DNA from: Trichopria drosophilae
Lineage: Eukaryota; Arthropoda; Insecta; Hymenoptera; Diapriidae
Direction of reading: 5' to 3'
Length of the DNA: 64,000 nucleotides
Assembly: GCA_030407085.1 (NCBI GenBank)
Contig: CM059583.1
Coordinates: forward strand, 205,962,001-206,026,000
Positions 23,761-35,270 of this stretch are shown in pieces. The notes under the pieces are model-generated. The model was not told the origin of the DNA. It ran no database searches and was given only the letters and a program-made list of their open reading frames with translations. Numbering within the stretch: position 1 is the stretch's first letter; every line of letters starts with the position of its first letter. Both the position numbers and the translations under genes were made by a program.

Positions 23761-26352
23761 TTTTTTATTTGCTTCTAAATTTTTTTATGCGTTCCTTATA
23801 CAAAAAAAGTCGACACGTGTTTCTGGATTTTTTTTTTTAATCAATATTTTCGAAAATATGGCGGTTTGAAATTTGTAATACTCTCCAATTCTACACTTTT
23901 TGAAATTGCCATAACTCCGGTTCTAATTATCCGATTGACTTCAGCCGGGGCTCATTTCAAAGGTAATGAAATTGTCTTTATTTCTATATGCGTAGTTTTT
24001 GTTGCTAAAAAGCGATTGTTATAAACAATTGAATATTAGAATGTCCATTTACTGCTCGAGGCCGACAGTATACAAATTTTATTATTGCACCATTGAATTT
24101 CTCGGGAAATTTCCTACAAGAAACATATTTTTTCAGAATGGCGATTTTACATCTACTATGTCAAATAAATTAATTTCCGACGGCAGATTACGCTCCGTAG
24201 CGCGTAGCGCTATGGCAAGACGAGAGAACACGCGTAACGAGTTGCGCAGTACATGCGTTCTTCTAGTAAAGGGTACAAATTGTTACAAACATTACTAGTG
24301 TGGTATTAATAGTAATAAAAGTCATATATTATAATGGATAATAATATTGTTAATAAATTGAAAGTCATTTATGGGAATAAAGTAGACGCAATCAATTTAT
24401 TTGCTTTGTACTGTTACATTCGTCCACTTATCAGACAAAGAAAAAACCTTCGCTTACAGCTGTCTTGTGTTTATCGGTATCATAGTATGAAATGCTAATG
24501 TGCCTTTAATAGTTTTAGCTTGTAGAAAACGCTTACTCAATGTAATCTGGGCATCATTATACTCGTCATTAGTTGTATATTTACAAACTATATTTGGTAG
24601 TGATTCATTTGCCCAAGTAAATAGTTCTTGTGGTGTCCGAATAGGCTTATCAATCCTTTGGAGACTAGCCCTTGCAGCTAAACATTTTAAAGTCCCACCC
24701 AATCCATCACAAGGTCCTTTGCCATGTGATGTTGGAAAAAAATGCCATTCAGCCTCAATACCAAAATCAGATTTATGATAACACAGATTTATAAAATTCT
24801 TTTTATTTTTGTATTGTGCGCTAGCTCCATCAGAAAAATAGATTATTTTTTCAGTTCCCACTAAATGTATTTTTAACAATTCTATTAAACAGCTTTGAAA
24901 AACATAAACTGCAGCAGTGTCGTGATGTAAACATTCAGAAATAATTAATAAATTTTTCATTCTTATTTTATCATCACTCTTGTCCCGGTAATATATTGCA
25001 AATGGATGGACTGTTGCCTGGTCATTATTCCAATGTATTCCCTGAACAGAATTTTGAAGAACAAAGGCATAGTTCTCTGCAAAATCGCAGATGACGATGC
25101 ATTCGTTTCGAGATAAATTTTGTTTTTTATCATTCAAAAATTCATTTTGTTTGTTTACAAGAAATGCATGCCGCAATAATTTTGTTAAGCCTTTTTCCAG
25201 AATCGCTAAATACTCGTCTACGGGAGATATAATAGTCTGTAAGGTCGTTCTATCAACGTGTATCCATTGCTTATAAGTTACAGAATCATGAATGATTTGG
25301 TAAACTAAACAGATTAAAGCATGAATCACCCCTTCGTTTTGACAGACTAGATTTCTGCGGTACTTTAGGCATAATTCAATCTGCAGTACTACAGTAAATA
25401 TATTATGCATGTCAAATTATTAAAGAAACGTACTGAATAAGACATTTAATTATTGAAAAGTACTATATTACTTACATTTTATTGCACAATATAAACCTTA
25501 AAAGTAGATTTAGTCACTGTATCCGTTTTACGATAAACCTTTATTTATACTCACACAAATCGTATATAAAATTCAACAGGCAAATATGTATTAGCTGTTT
25601 ACCTGCTGTTGTCAACAGTTCAATGACTTCTAGGTAAAGAATACAGTACTAAAGACGAAACTACCACACATATCTCCGCTAACCGTGCCGATAACTACCG
25701 GACGGGATCGTATTTTAATTTATTAACGTTATTATATTAATAATAGATTAAATATATTTCATTATAAATTTCGTCATTTACAACAGATCAATATTTCGTT
25801 ATCCCTTATTATAATTATATTATTACTTTTATTACTATTAATACCACACTAGTAATGTTTGTAACAATTTGTACCCTTTACTAGAAGAACGCATGTACTG
25901 CGCAACTCGTTACGCGTGTTCTCTCGTCTTGCCATAGCGCCACGCGCTACGGAGCGTAATCTGCTGCCGGAAATTAATTTATTTGACATAGTAGATGTAA
26001 AATCGCCATTCTGGAAAAATATGTTTCTTGTAGGAAATTTCCCGAGGAATTCAATGGTGCAATAATAAAATTTTTATACTGTCGGCCTCGAGCAGTAAAT
26101 GGACTTTCTAATATTCAATTGTTTATAACAATCGCTTTTTATCAACAATTTTAAAAGCCCCAGCTGAAGTCAATCGGATAAATAGAACCGGAGTTATGGC
26201 AATTTCAAACAGTGCAGAATTGGAGAGTATTACAAATTTCAAACCGCCATATTTTCGAAAATATTGATTAAAAAAAAAAATTCAGAAACACGTGTCGACT
26301 TTTTTTGTATAAGGAACGCATAACAAAATTTAGAAGCAAATTAAAAATGGTA
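23761..26352. mobile_element. 2.6-kb transposon with about 560-bp terminal inverted repeats, inserted in the capsid gene
   Basis: Left arm 23761-24320 and right arm 25793-26352 are inverted copies; shared words include CGACACGTGTTTCTG, AAAATATGGCGGTTTG and GCGTAGCGCTATGGC (a base differs). The flanks are TGGTCGACA on the left and TGGTACCCA on the right, a possible 9-bp target duplication that has diverged, though 6 of 9 matches is weak. Inside is a transposase on the minus strand. The element class is the same as that at 6598-8345. Confidence 0.85.
24454..25410 (-). CDS. Transposase of the HGKGPCDG family
   Basis: 318 codons with an ATG at 25410 and no stop. The core reads CIVICDFAENYAF (Asp), TEKIIYFSDGASAQYKNKK (Asp and Gln), then WHFFPTSHGKGPCDGLGGT followed by CLAARASLQ. 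Proteins with FSDG.AAQYKN and SHGKGPCDG boxes are widespread, repetitive and found inside inverted-repeat elements of arthropods and cnidarians. The arrangement suggests a DDE nuclease, but I cannot assign a superfamily. The N-terminus may lack a DNA-binding part because family members are usually longer. It is the best preserved copy in the window. Confidence 0.65.
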   Translation of the reverse strand: MHNIFTVVLQIELCLKYRRNLVCQNEGVIHALICLVYQIIHDSVTYKQWIHVDRTTLQTIISPVDEYLAILEKGLTKLLRHAFLVNKQNEFLNDKKQNLSRNECIVICDFAENYAFVLQNSVQGIHWNNDQATVHPFAIYYRDKSDDKIRMKNLLIISECLHHDTAAVYVFQSCLIELLKIHLVGTEKIIYFSDGASAQYKNKKNFINLCYHKSDFGIEAEWHFFPTSHGKGPCDGLGGTLKCLAARASLQRIDKPIRTPQELFTWANESLPNIVCKYTTNDEYNDAQITLSKRFLQAKTIKGTLAFHTMIPINTRQL

Positions 26353-26994
26353 CCCAATATGGAGTGTTCGATTTGTAAAAGAATGTCCCATATAGTAGTG
26401 TCTGATAGAAGAAAAATCCGATTGCTAAGCTACATTGAAAAAGATAAACCTATATCAATAAGTTTTCGAACATGGGAGTTGTATGAGTATCCACTTCTCC
26501 CAAATACTTTAAGACATATTTGGACTGTAAAAACATCCAATCAGTTGGAAAAGCCACGCTTTGTAATTCTCGGTTTTCAAACGAATCGAAAGGGGGTACG
26601 TGGTAGAAATTGTAGTAATTTTGATCACTGCAATATGAGCAATGTGAAACTCTATCTTAATTCACAGCAGTATCCATACGGAAATCTAAACCTCGACATT
26701 GCTAGAAATCAATTTTCTAAACTGTATGATATGTATGCTAACTTCCAAAATGTGTACTATGATAAAGCTGCAGAACCTATACTAAAAAAATCTGATTATC
26801 TAACATCTGTACCGCTCATCGTATTAGATTGTTCAAAGCAAAATGAATCGTTAAAGAGTGCACATGTTGATGTACGTCTAGAATTTGAAGCAAGAGAGAA
26901 TTTTGCGGTTGGAACCTCAGCTCATTGTCTGATAATTCATGATCGCATTATGCAATATAACCCCATAAGTGGTGATGTAAAAAATCTTGTATAA
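26353..26994 (+). pseudogene. Double-jelly-roll major capsid protein, C-terminal half
   Basis: The open frame includes HIVVSDRRKIRLL, ISFRTWELYEYPLLP, RFVILGFQTNRKG, CNMSNVKLYLNSQQYPYG and CLIIHDRIMQYNP, the expected order for the second jelly roll of this family. It resumes directly after the right terminal repeat of the transposon and ends with TAA at 26994. No further break is seen in it, so the insertion may be the main lesion in this gene. Confidence 0.75.
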
Positions 26995-27195
26995 AATATA
27001 ATAAGCTACATCTAAAGAATTATTTAATACTTATTATTTTAACTTACTCGCATTTTAATTGAAAATTATGTACTAAGAACAGATATTGAATAAACTAATA
27101 ATTTGGTATAATAAAAATTATAATCAAGAGTTATTACTTACCTACCATTAGGCTACTTACAATCTTGTAATATTTATCATAATAGTATATTAAGA
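26995..27195. other. AT-rich 3' flank without a gene
   Basis: Only AT-rich sequence between the capsid gene and repeat R copy 2. Confidence 0.6.
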
Positions 27196-27809
27196 ATGTA
27201 CGTGAAGCGCCATCTAGCGGTCCAAAGTGAAATCTCGTACAGGTCACTGATCGATAATGTAGAGATCACAATATACATAATATTTATCGATATGATAGCA
27301 TAGTAGGCATGTACATAAAGCGCCATCTAGCGGATCAATGCGAAATCTCGTATAGGTCTTTGGTCGGTAATGCAGAAAGCTGACTCTAACATACTGAAGG
27401 TAGAGGATACTGGTTCTACGTGTGGGCAAATAACGCGCGCGACATCACACGGTAAAATCAAGAACCCTACACCCCCAATATCACAGTTAGTAAAGATCTG
27501 AACCACACCATTTGGTATATCACGGGTTAGAACCACTACCACCATCATTTACCGACCATGGGTTAGAACAACCACCATCATTTGCCGACCGAGGGCAATC
27601 TGCATTACCCTTGGGTGGTATAGCAAGGCTCAGAACCACTATTTACCGAATGTAGGCAATCTGCATTACCCTTTGATGGTATAGCACGGGTCAGAACCAC
27701 CAACATTTACTGACCGCGGTCAATCTGCATTACCCTCGGACGGTATAGCACGGATCAGAACCACCATTTACCGACTGGGCTGTGATGGAACCCGCATAGC
27801 TTACCTACT
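27196..27809 (-). repeat. 610-bp repeat R, copy 2 (inverted to copy 1)
   Basis: This is the reverse complement of 11540-12148, with the sharp end CCCGCATAGCTTACCTAC at 27809. It carries the same four tandem units and two CTCF-like motifs. Copies 1 and 2 face each other over 15 kb. Confidence 0.85.
27206..27333 (-). promoter_or_regulatory. Two CTCF-like motifs in repeat R copy 2
   Basis: AGCGCCATCTAGCGG at 27206-27220 and 27319-27333, exact complements of the two motifs in copy 1. Occupancy cannot be told from sequence. Confidence 0.4.
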
Positions 27810-28409
27810 AACATCCCCTGGTACACCCCCCTGGGGATCTACCTTCGGAGATGTAAGTTTCTCTTTCCCCTTTTTTTTTTATTTCTATTTCTATTACTAT
27901 TTCCATTTCCTCCCTGGTGTGCATATTTTCTAGGCCTCATATGGTGGATGTTTACCCGAATGCTCGTCAGCCGCACCCTTGTACAGAGGTAGGTCTTGCT
28001 TATCATCACGGTCGTCCTTGTATTGCGTGACGAAATGCTGTGTTAACGTCGGCTGGAGCTACGGAGCGGCGCGGGCGTCGCGGCCGTCCCCGCAAGTCTC
28101 TTACCCCATTAAAAAGAGTTCGTAAGGGGGCGTAATATGCGGGTCTTCCAAAATTGTAGTTGGTTTATATATATATTTTTGGAAAATATATTTGTAACGC
28201 GTACTCTCGTGCGTCGTTATTTCTAGGTCTAATATCTCGTAGTTGTAAGTTTCTTTCATTCTTTTTTTATTTAATAGGATTTTCCCAGAAGATTACCTTA
28301 TAAAAAAATGTATATTTTTTTATATTTTCCATATTTGATTTTTACTCGAGAAGAAAGAAAACTATTCAAGAAGTATTATTTCGTTTTTAAATGTTTTTCA
28401 TTTCGTACT
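27810..28409 (+). other. Exon-like fragments and spacer before duplicated unit B
   Basis: A coding-like piece ends at 27853 with a GTAAGT donor; an acceptor (TATTTTCTAG) follows at 27932. After it a frame ends in a strongly basic tail containing RRGRRGRPRKS, an AT-hook-like word, then TAA near 28133. A short stretch (27816-27850) is inverted at 6493-6528. The basic tail resembles that of the gene at 51097 in style. This could be the end of a further copy of that family. Low confidence. Confidence 0.3.
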
Positions 28410-31293
28410 CTATGACGCTTGGGTACTTGAGAGCTATAAGTTTGTTTATAGTCATGTGTCGGACCACAGGAAGTGTGTTCTTGCCACTTAATCTTTATCC
28501 GTTCTCGATTTGTATACATTACTCGGAATTGGTTTTTACTATCATCAGTGCTTCAGAAGAAAGAAAAAAAAAGAAGGGGAGATTTCCTTCTTGAGGAGGA
28601 GGTTTTCTTCGTGTCGGTTGCTCCATTGCGGGCCATAGTTTGACTTGAATCTTCATACAGTAGAGATGTCATCGAACGTTAGGAGCGAATGGACCGTCGT
28701 GTGCGAGGGACATGTTACGAGTGATTCCCCATGGTTCGCAGTCCGGACACCCGTGGCTGATGGGTGGGTACGTAAATTCTCGTTGTTGTCTTTTCGCAGG
28801 ATTTTCTTCTTTAATCAAGAAAAATGTTCAGCTTATCACGATTTTTGTTCTTCCTGTATCGTGGAGATCGGGGGCCGAGGAGGAGCGTCGCTTACGACGG
28901 GATCCCGAGACCGTGGCTACCCAGCTCGTGTTTGTCCCTGATTTAGACGACGTCTCCGTTACTTGGGAGGACATAGGATCCTTTCCTTCGACTATGGTGA
29001 GTTCTTTTGTCTCTCTCCCCTTTTCCTTGGGCTTTTTTTATTTATTATTGCTGTTTTAATTGTTAATTTGGAATATTTTAGGTGGGCATCGTTCGTTTTA
29101 CGCACCTTGGAGTGCCCGAGGAAGCGCGGCGAGTGAGGGCATATCGAACCGTCGTGAATTCAAGCAGGATATCATCCTCTCGGAGTTCTCCGCGGGAGGG
29201 TGTGTCGGCGACACCCTTACCTCGCTGCCCTTATGTGCCGCCTTCGTCTCCCCGTCCATGTTTAGAAGCGACGCGGACGGTTGTTCCGCTGGCAACTAGC
29301 GGTGACGAGGATGGCGAATGTGGAAGGTTCGCGAGTGATTCTGAGTGCCTACCTAATCATCGGCGTTCCACTGCGTGTGGGTTCCTTCCGAGTGTGTCGT
29401 GGAGAATGGAGTGAGAGGAAGTGTTCTCCTTAATTAAAAAAAAATAAAAAATGTTCAGTGATATTTAACAAGTATTTTCTATTTGTTTTTCGTCGTTTAT
29501 GATTCTTCCCGTGTGTGTTTTCCTTGTCTTTATCTTGTTATCTTTATCTTAACTTGCTGGTTTTTTTTTGTTACCCTTTCACCGGGTATCTACCGTCTGT
29601 GAAGGAGGTGCGTTCCGGGGAGCGTTGGTGCCCTTCCGGCGTCGTGGTGTTGTTTCAGTGCTTGTATTATGCTGTTCTGAAATCGCCAGCTGATATCTGG
29701 TCCACCGATTCTGTGATTACACAACGGTGGAATGATGGTAAGTTCTAAAGATGCGTAAAAATGTAGTGCACCCTGTTATAAGGCTTTCATTTTTCCTATG
29801 TGCGCGTATGTGTCTCCTCTACGTGTGGGTTAGCCAATTGTCGAATTTTTTGTTCATTAACAATTTCTATGTCGATATATATTCGGGCGCGTATAGCGCA
29901 AATCTTTCTCTGTTCGTTCGATTTTCTCTTCGACAAGATCGGCGATGTGTGGATGTCCCCACTTCTCGGTCGTTGGGTACTTCTCGTTCGGGGGGACCGA
30001 TTCCAAGATGGCGACAGCTGACGACTAGTCCTCGGGACTGCTCTCCCGTCCTTCGTCACGTGTCGAGGTTCATTTGCGAGATTCAGAGTAGGGAAGGGGT
30101 AGATGCAGTGAGTATACTTGCAAGTCGTACTCTCTTTCTCCCTTTTACTGTTCTCTTTGTGCGTGCTGTGTTCCTTATTAACACTTGTTCGCTAATGTAT
30201 TCTTATCATTTTAAGGCTAAAATATGTCTATCGTTTTGATATATATTTTTCTATATCTTATATTAATTTTCTATAAACAAATGTCCATTAACTTTTTATT
30301 TATATTTTTGTTGTATCATTATCGTATATATCTTTTTTCTACATCTTATTTTAATTTCCTATAAACAAATATCCATCAACGGGTCATGGTTCTTTTTTAC
30401 TTTATCAATGTGTACTATTTTGTTTTTTCGTGCATTGATGCATAATTTTATATTTCGTGAGCCACATATTTCGATAATTTCATAGGGCCCAGTGTATTCG
30501 TCGTCAACCTTACCCTTCCGGGGTTCTTTTAATAATAATACCATTTCATCTTCGCGAAAATGGCAAATATTTAATTTTCGATCATAATATTTTTTCGACC
30601 GATGTTTCATTTGTGAGAGATTCATCGCGGCTAACGTCCGTGCTTCCGTGATTCTCTCGGTCAATTCTGCCAAGTAATCGTCGTATTTAATGAGCTTCTC
30701 GCGGGTGGCGTGTGCACTTGGCAATCGTGCGTTTGTCCCTTATACAAGCTCGTGTGGCGAGTAGTGTGTCCCTTCATGAACACTCGTATTGTATGAAAAC
30801 ATGGCGAATGGAAGCCAAATGTCCCAATCGCTACGTTTCTCGACAAAATTCTTCAAGTAGTCGACCATCACGTGGTGACTCCTTTCTAGGCTTCCGTTGC
30901 TTTGCGGGTGGTAAGCAGATGTTACGGACGTTTTAATTTTAAAAATTTTCGCAAATTCTTTCATGATCTTTGCGATAAAGCAATGACCTTGGTCGGTAAG
31001 AATGGATACAGGGGCTCCAAAACTGCAAATAAATTGTTTTGCAAACGCCTTCGCGACTTCTACTGCTGATGCCTCCGCTAGCGGTATTCCAAGGGAGTAT
31101 TTCATGAGTATGTCTTGTATGGTTAATACATACTGATTCCCACTGTCAGTGACATCTGTTGGTCCCCATATATCAAGGGCCACTTTATCAAACGCGTTTC
31201 GTGGTGTGTCTGTAATGACCATTGGTAACCGGGTTTTTACGCGTACGAGTTTTTTCCTTTGACATCCGGCACATCTTTTTACGTATTCCGTGA
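28410..31293. repeat. 2.9-kb duplicated unit, copy B
   Basis: Nearly identical to 8651-11539. On the right the homology ends at ACGTATTCCGTGA within the integrase gene, which here continues without a break. Copy B is therefore the less truncated version. Confidence 0.9.
28666..29414 (+). CDS. Three-exon gene of unknown family, copy B
   Basis: Same structure as copy A: exon 1 28666-28767, exon 2 28832-28996, exon 3 29082-29414, all phase 0, with identical splice words. Predicted 199 residues. A handful of substitutions separate it from copy A and none is a stop. It is again convergent with gypsy pol at 30359. Retention of frame in both copies may just reflect recent duplication. Confidence 0.6.
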
Positions 31294-33333
31294 CGTCACT
31301 TTTCATGTTTCGCCAAAAAAAAATGTTCGCATAAGCGAAGATACGCTTTGGTAACTCCTTTGTGACCTCCTATAACTCAATCATGGTGTTCTTTTATGAT
31401 GGCGAATCGCTCGCTTACTGGAGGTATGGAACGGTTGTCCTTACAAAAGGTGATCGTTAGTTCTCGTCGGCCAAGTAGTGATTGTATTGTATCTTGGATA
31501 TCTGGCCATTGAATATGTTGGAACATGTCGCGATCCTGCCCGATTATTATGGATGAAATCTCAAATTTTGTTAAAAGGGCATCCAATACATAGATGGATT
31601 TGACAATGTTTGATTTCAAGGTTCGATCATCAAGGTTTTGTTTAACGCCAAGTCCGAAGGTCGGGTCTTACCTTTTTTATGTACTATCATTTCACCGATT
31701 TTTAATCGTTTGAGCGACAATTCGTCGGGATTAATTAAGTGTCGTTCCACGAGGCCTAGACCGATTCCGCTATCTAAATAATCCCTTTTTACAGAATCCA
31801 TGATCATTGATAGTATTTATTCTTACAATTAGTTTAGAATTGACAAGCTCGTAAAAGTCTTTATTTCTCCCAGCATCTATGAGACCGTAGGACTTCTGTT
31901 TACGTTTCGGGCCATTCCCTCCACGTTGCTGTGTGAAGGTGATCGTCGTAGAGACGTCGTTGGGGTCGTGACCTGCCTCAATCGGCTCCGTTGCGTTCGG
32001 GAAATTCCCGACGTACGATGACGTAAGCCCCTAGCGCCGTGTCTGTTAGTCCTAATATGCCTATGTACTCGGGCAAGAGTGGGGTGTAGTGTAGCCTACC
32101 GAGATGTAGATGGTGTGTTTGGTATGCATTTTCCGGTTTTATGTGATAAAATTGTGTTTTATCTGTCGGATTATGCTCATGTACGCAAATATTTGTATTA
32201 AAATGTCGTGCAAATATCATTAAAATGTTATCGTCGCCGAATTCCGATGTAGATTCCAGTATGGAAAATGCACGTACGTATTCAGCACAGGATAATAGAA
32301 AATCGCTGTCCTTCAGCGTTTCTCTTAATTCTTGAGGGCTCATGTTTAACTGTTGCAATTTGATTAAGGAGGTAAAAAGGCAATTTCCGCCTTATGCTAC
32401 ATCAGTATACTCTTTTAGGGTTTTGTAGGGTTCCATACATGAGTTTGAGAGTGAATAATTTAAATGCCGAGACAATTCATCGTTCTCAGACGCATGCATG
32501 GTCGTCTCGTCGACCTGCATTTCGTTTTCTCCGGTTTCGTTAGGCTCAACGGGGATTTCATCGAGTTCCATCGAATCGTCGAGGATTTTCGTTTCGTCCC
32601 GATCCTCCGGGCCGTTCGTCGGTGCTCGGGTGAGCGTGTCCCTCTCCGTCGATGGTAGCATCTCTAGCTCTCTTCGCTTGCGAGTAAGAACTATTTTTAG
32701 ATCGGCCCTTCTCCTTGGGCGTCGAATGGGGAAGTAAACGTATAGTTTCTTCGGGCGGGTCGAGGGAAAAATCCGACGACCATGAATCTTCTAGGTCCTC
32801 GTTGTCCGACATATGACTTTTTCGATTTTTCATTTTCGTCTTTTTCTTCGAGTTTTCTCTGACGCTTAGCTCTTCCGTTTCGGAATACGTGGTTTCTGTA
32901 TCCGGTTGTGACGTAAGTTCGTCCTCAGTAGGGAATTCTTCTATTTCCCTCCAACGGTCTCGAACATCAGCTAACCGTTTCTTATAGTTTAATTTCGTTC
33001 TTGCTTCGGATAGCACTTCATTTTTTGGGGTTTTTCTTTTACCTGAGTTCGCTTTACTGTAGGGTCAATTCTCAAATAATCCGGCACTTGTAGTTTTTCT
33101 ACTTCCGTTATATATTGTTTTCTTTGTTTTTTCTTCACCGGTGTAGGAGGTTTTTTAATTGAAGTTGATCCGTCTTGCTGTCTCGACCGAGTTTTTCCTT
33201 TATGGTTTCCTAATTTCATGTAGGCTGGCAATTCGAGTTTTTCGACCTCGGTTATGTATTTCTTTCGAGCTGTCTTTTCAACTCCCAGCATTTCTACATT
33301 GGAACTCTGGCTCTCTTTGTCGCAGTCAGTCAC
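30359..33333 (-). pseudogene. pol: Ty3/gypsy pol 3' half with OTU-like domain and integrase
   Basis: Minus strand order: 33333-32558 charged linker with two copies of YITEVEKL followed by acidic and Ser-rich stretches; 32358-31978 OTU-like cysteine protease fold (EFGDDNILMIFARHF then a final LHYTPLL); 31807-31377 the connector ending RFAIIKEHHD; frameshifted zinc-binding region (GGHKG, CAGCQRKK); 31306-30740 integrase core with LDIWGP, LTDQGH and HPQSNGSLERSH (D, D, E); 30724-30359 tail with YTGPYEI. Several frameshifts break it. Reverse transcriptase and RNase H are not found upstream, so the element is 5'-truncated. OTU-like domains between RNase H and integrase occur in some arthropod gypsy elements (from memory). 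Confidence 0.75.
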
Positions 33334-33896
33334 GTTGTCTTCAACATCTCCATACGTATCGGTTTCTTCATCGAAATCCTTACCACGTTTTTTCGGAGCA
33401 GGATTTCACCCGTCAACATCTGAGACTCGCAGTCTCTTAGCGTTTCTTGATCGTTTTTTGTTGAAGTTTCTTATTTTTTTTTAATAATGCAAGGTCACTT
33501 GAGGTATAGCTGTTTGAAGAGACTGCGCTTTTCAAACGATTGCTGATCGATCAATACAATTGAAAAGGCGGATATTTTAAAATTATTTTCCTTATTTTTT
33601 TTAACGTAAATGGTTCTTTAATAAAAAATGTATTAATATTAATTTTTGAAAATCGCTCTACGCGTTCGAGGCCGTTGCATTGATATGCGTTTTTTTTAAC
33701 TCAGTCATGGACTTTATCTTTTGGATACAAAATATTTTATCCGTAGTATTTTTACATACATTTGCTGTAAAAAATATCCGTGATTTAAAAAAAAAAAGAA
33801 ATAATCGATTTTTTTGAAAGAAAATTCCTAGACTGAACCCTTCATGCATAAAAAATTGGATTTTTATTAAGATTTATTATACATTTTTAGAAATGT
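33334..33896. other. AT-rich spacer, no gene seen
   Basis: Homopolymer-rich sequence. It may hold the truncated 5' edge of the gypsy fragment near 33480. Confidence 0.5.
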
Positions 33897-34296
33897 ATGA
33901 ATCGTTGTTCCAAGAACAGATGTCCGTTGGTTGCAACGGGTGACCTGGAATCCGAGGAGAAAACAGTTTTACTGGATGATTCCCGTTCCGTTAGAGAAGA
34001 CGATCTTCGCGCAGGAGAGCCCTACAATGGCGCAAATCGTTTCCGTCAGCCAATATTGTCTGACATTCGCATATATGGCCGCAATAAATCAACGTAAGTT
34101 AAATGATAAATTTAATCAAGCGAGTACAAGCTAAACGTAGAATTTTTTATTTTATAATCTTATTTTATATAGATGCGAGAACAAGTGATTGTCACAGTAA
34201 TCGTTTGCAAAAGGTCCAAAATTGGTTGGCCGATATGTATAATACGCATCATGATAATGTTTTCCCGCCGAAAAAATTCATGCAGGTGATCTTTAA
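33897..34296 (+). pseudogene. PolB-associated small gene, locus 1 (exons 2 and 3)
   Basis: Exon 2 has the family words DDSRSVREDDLRAGE and NRFRQPILSDI, then shifts frame before AYMAAINQ and a GTAAGT donor at 34094. Exon 3 starts after an AG near 34168 and has RLQKVQNWLADMYNTHHDNVFPP. It is cut at 34296 by a TTAA-flanked MITE. The first exon is not visible here. Homologues lie at 49385 and 62105. The gene stands about 1 kb upstream of PolB copy 1. Family unknown. Confidence 0.5.
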
Positions 34297-34805
34297 CCCT
34301 TTGCGGCATAGTGGCTCCAATTGTAACCACCTATTTCTAAACAGTTTTTGAAGAATTTGAAGTTGTTTTTTTCGATCCATACGCTATTTTTGGTTTTTAC
34401 ATGTTCATGGGATATTAGAATATCAAAATTTATGCACATAGTCTGTAAAATTATTGTAAATTTTTTGATAATTAATAAACAAAGTCTAAAAATGATCATT
34501 TTTAGATAAAAAAATCATTATTGTTGAATCTTTTAGAGATAATCGTACGAAACTGCGTACTCGGGGGTTATCGTGGTCGCTGATTGTGAATATGATCATA
34601 GACTTATACATTTAAAATTAAAAATACCTAGAGTATCCAATTTTATCTCGATAAAGTAAATTTTCACATTTCCGTCGGCCATCTTGGATCCGCCATTTTG
34701 GATTTTCAAAATCTGACTTCCTATTCGTAACCAGCGATACCGAAAACCTCCGAGTAACAATTTTCAGCTGTTTTTAATGTACAGAAAAATGTATGCCGCA
34801 GAGTG
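34297..34805. mobile_element. piggyBac-type MITE, 509 bp, TTAA target site
   Basis: TTAA at 34293-34296 and 34806-34809 flank an element with ends CCCTTTGCGGCAT and ATGCCGCAGAGTG, an imperfect 13-bp terminal repeat. Precise TTAA duplication is the hallmark of piggyBac elements. No transposase inside. It contains the stretch GGCCATCTTGGATCC. Confidence 0.7.
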
Positions 34806-34809
34806 TTAA

Positions 34810-35270
34810 TGAAGAATGATACACCCTTGTTACCGTTACTTATTACGTATGTTACGTCCTACGTAACGGATTTAGATTAGTTATTTTCGAATTGTCGTAA
34901 TTGCAGATTCCGCTTATTGTAAACCAGCATCAATGAACATTCCTTATCAGTTAGCACTTAACGCATGACGCACAAACACGTTTTTATTTTTCAATTTCAC
35001 CAATCTCTTATGTTTGATTTCATTATTCGAAACGAGAACAAGGCGTTTATCCATAAATCTTAGGGCCACGTCACCGAACATTTCGACACCGATCTTTTCC
35101 AGTTTCTAAAATTTCCACGAAGTGCTTCTTATTATCCGACAAAGTAAACATCTGTTTTTTCATTCGTATCCGCGTCGAACTCATCAGAAAGAATCCAATT
35201 CTCACGTGTACCTTATCACATTCTAAACTATGAACCTTCACATCCACGCCCGTTAACATTTGTAGAAAAC
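34810..35270. other. Spacer before PolB copy 1
   Basis: A TGTTACGTCCTACGTAAC word at 34852 matches the start of the long LTR at 41571 and may be an LTR relic. Nothing else is recognised. Confidence 0.35.
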
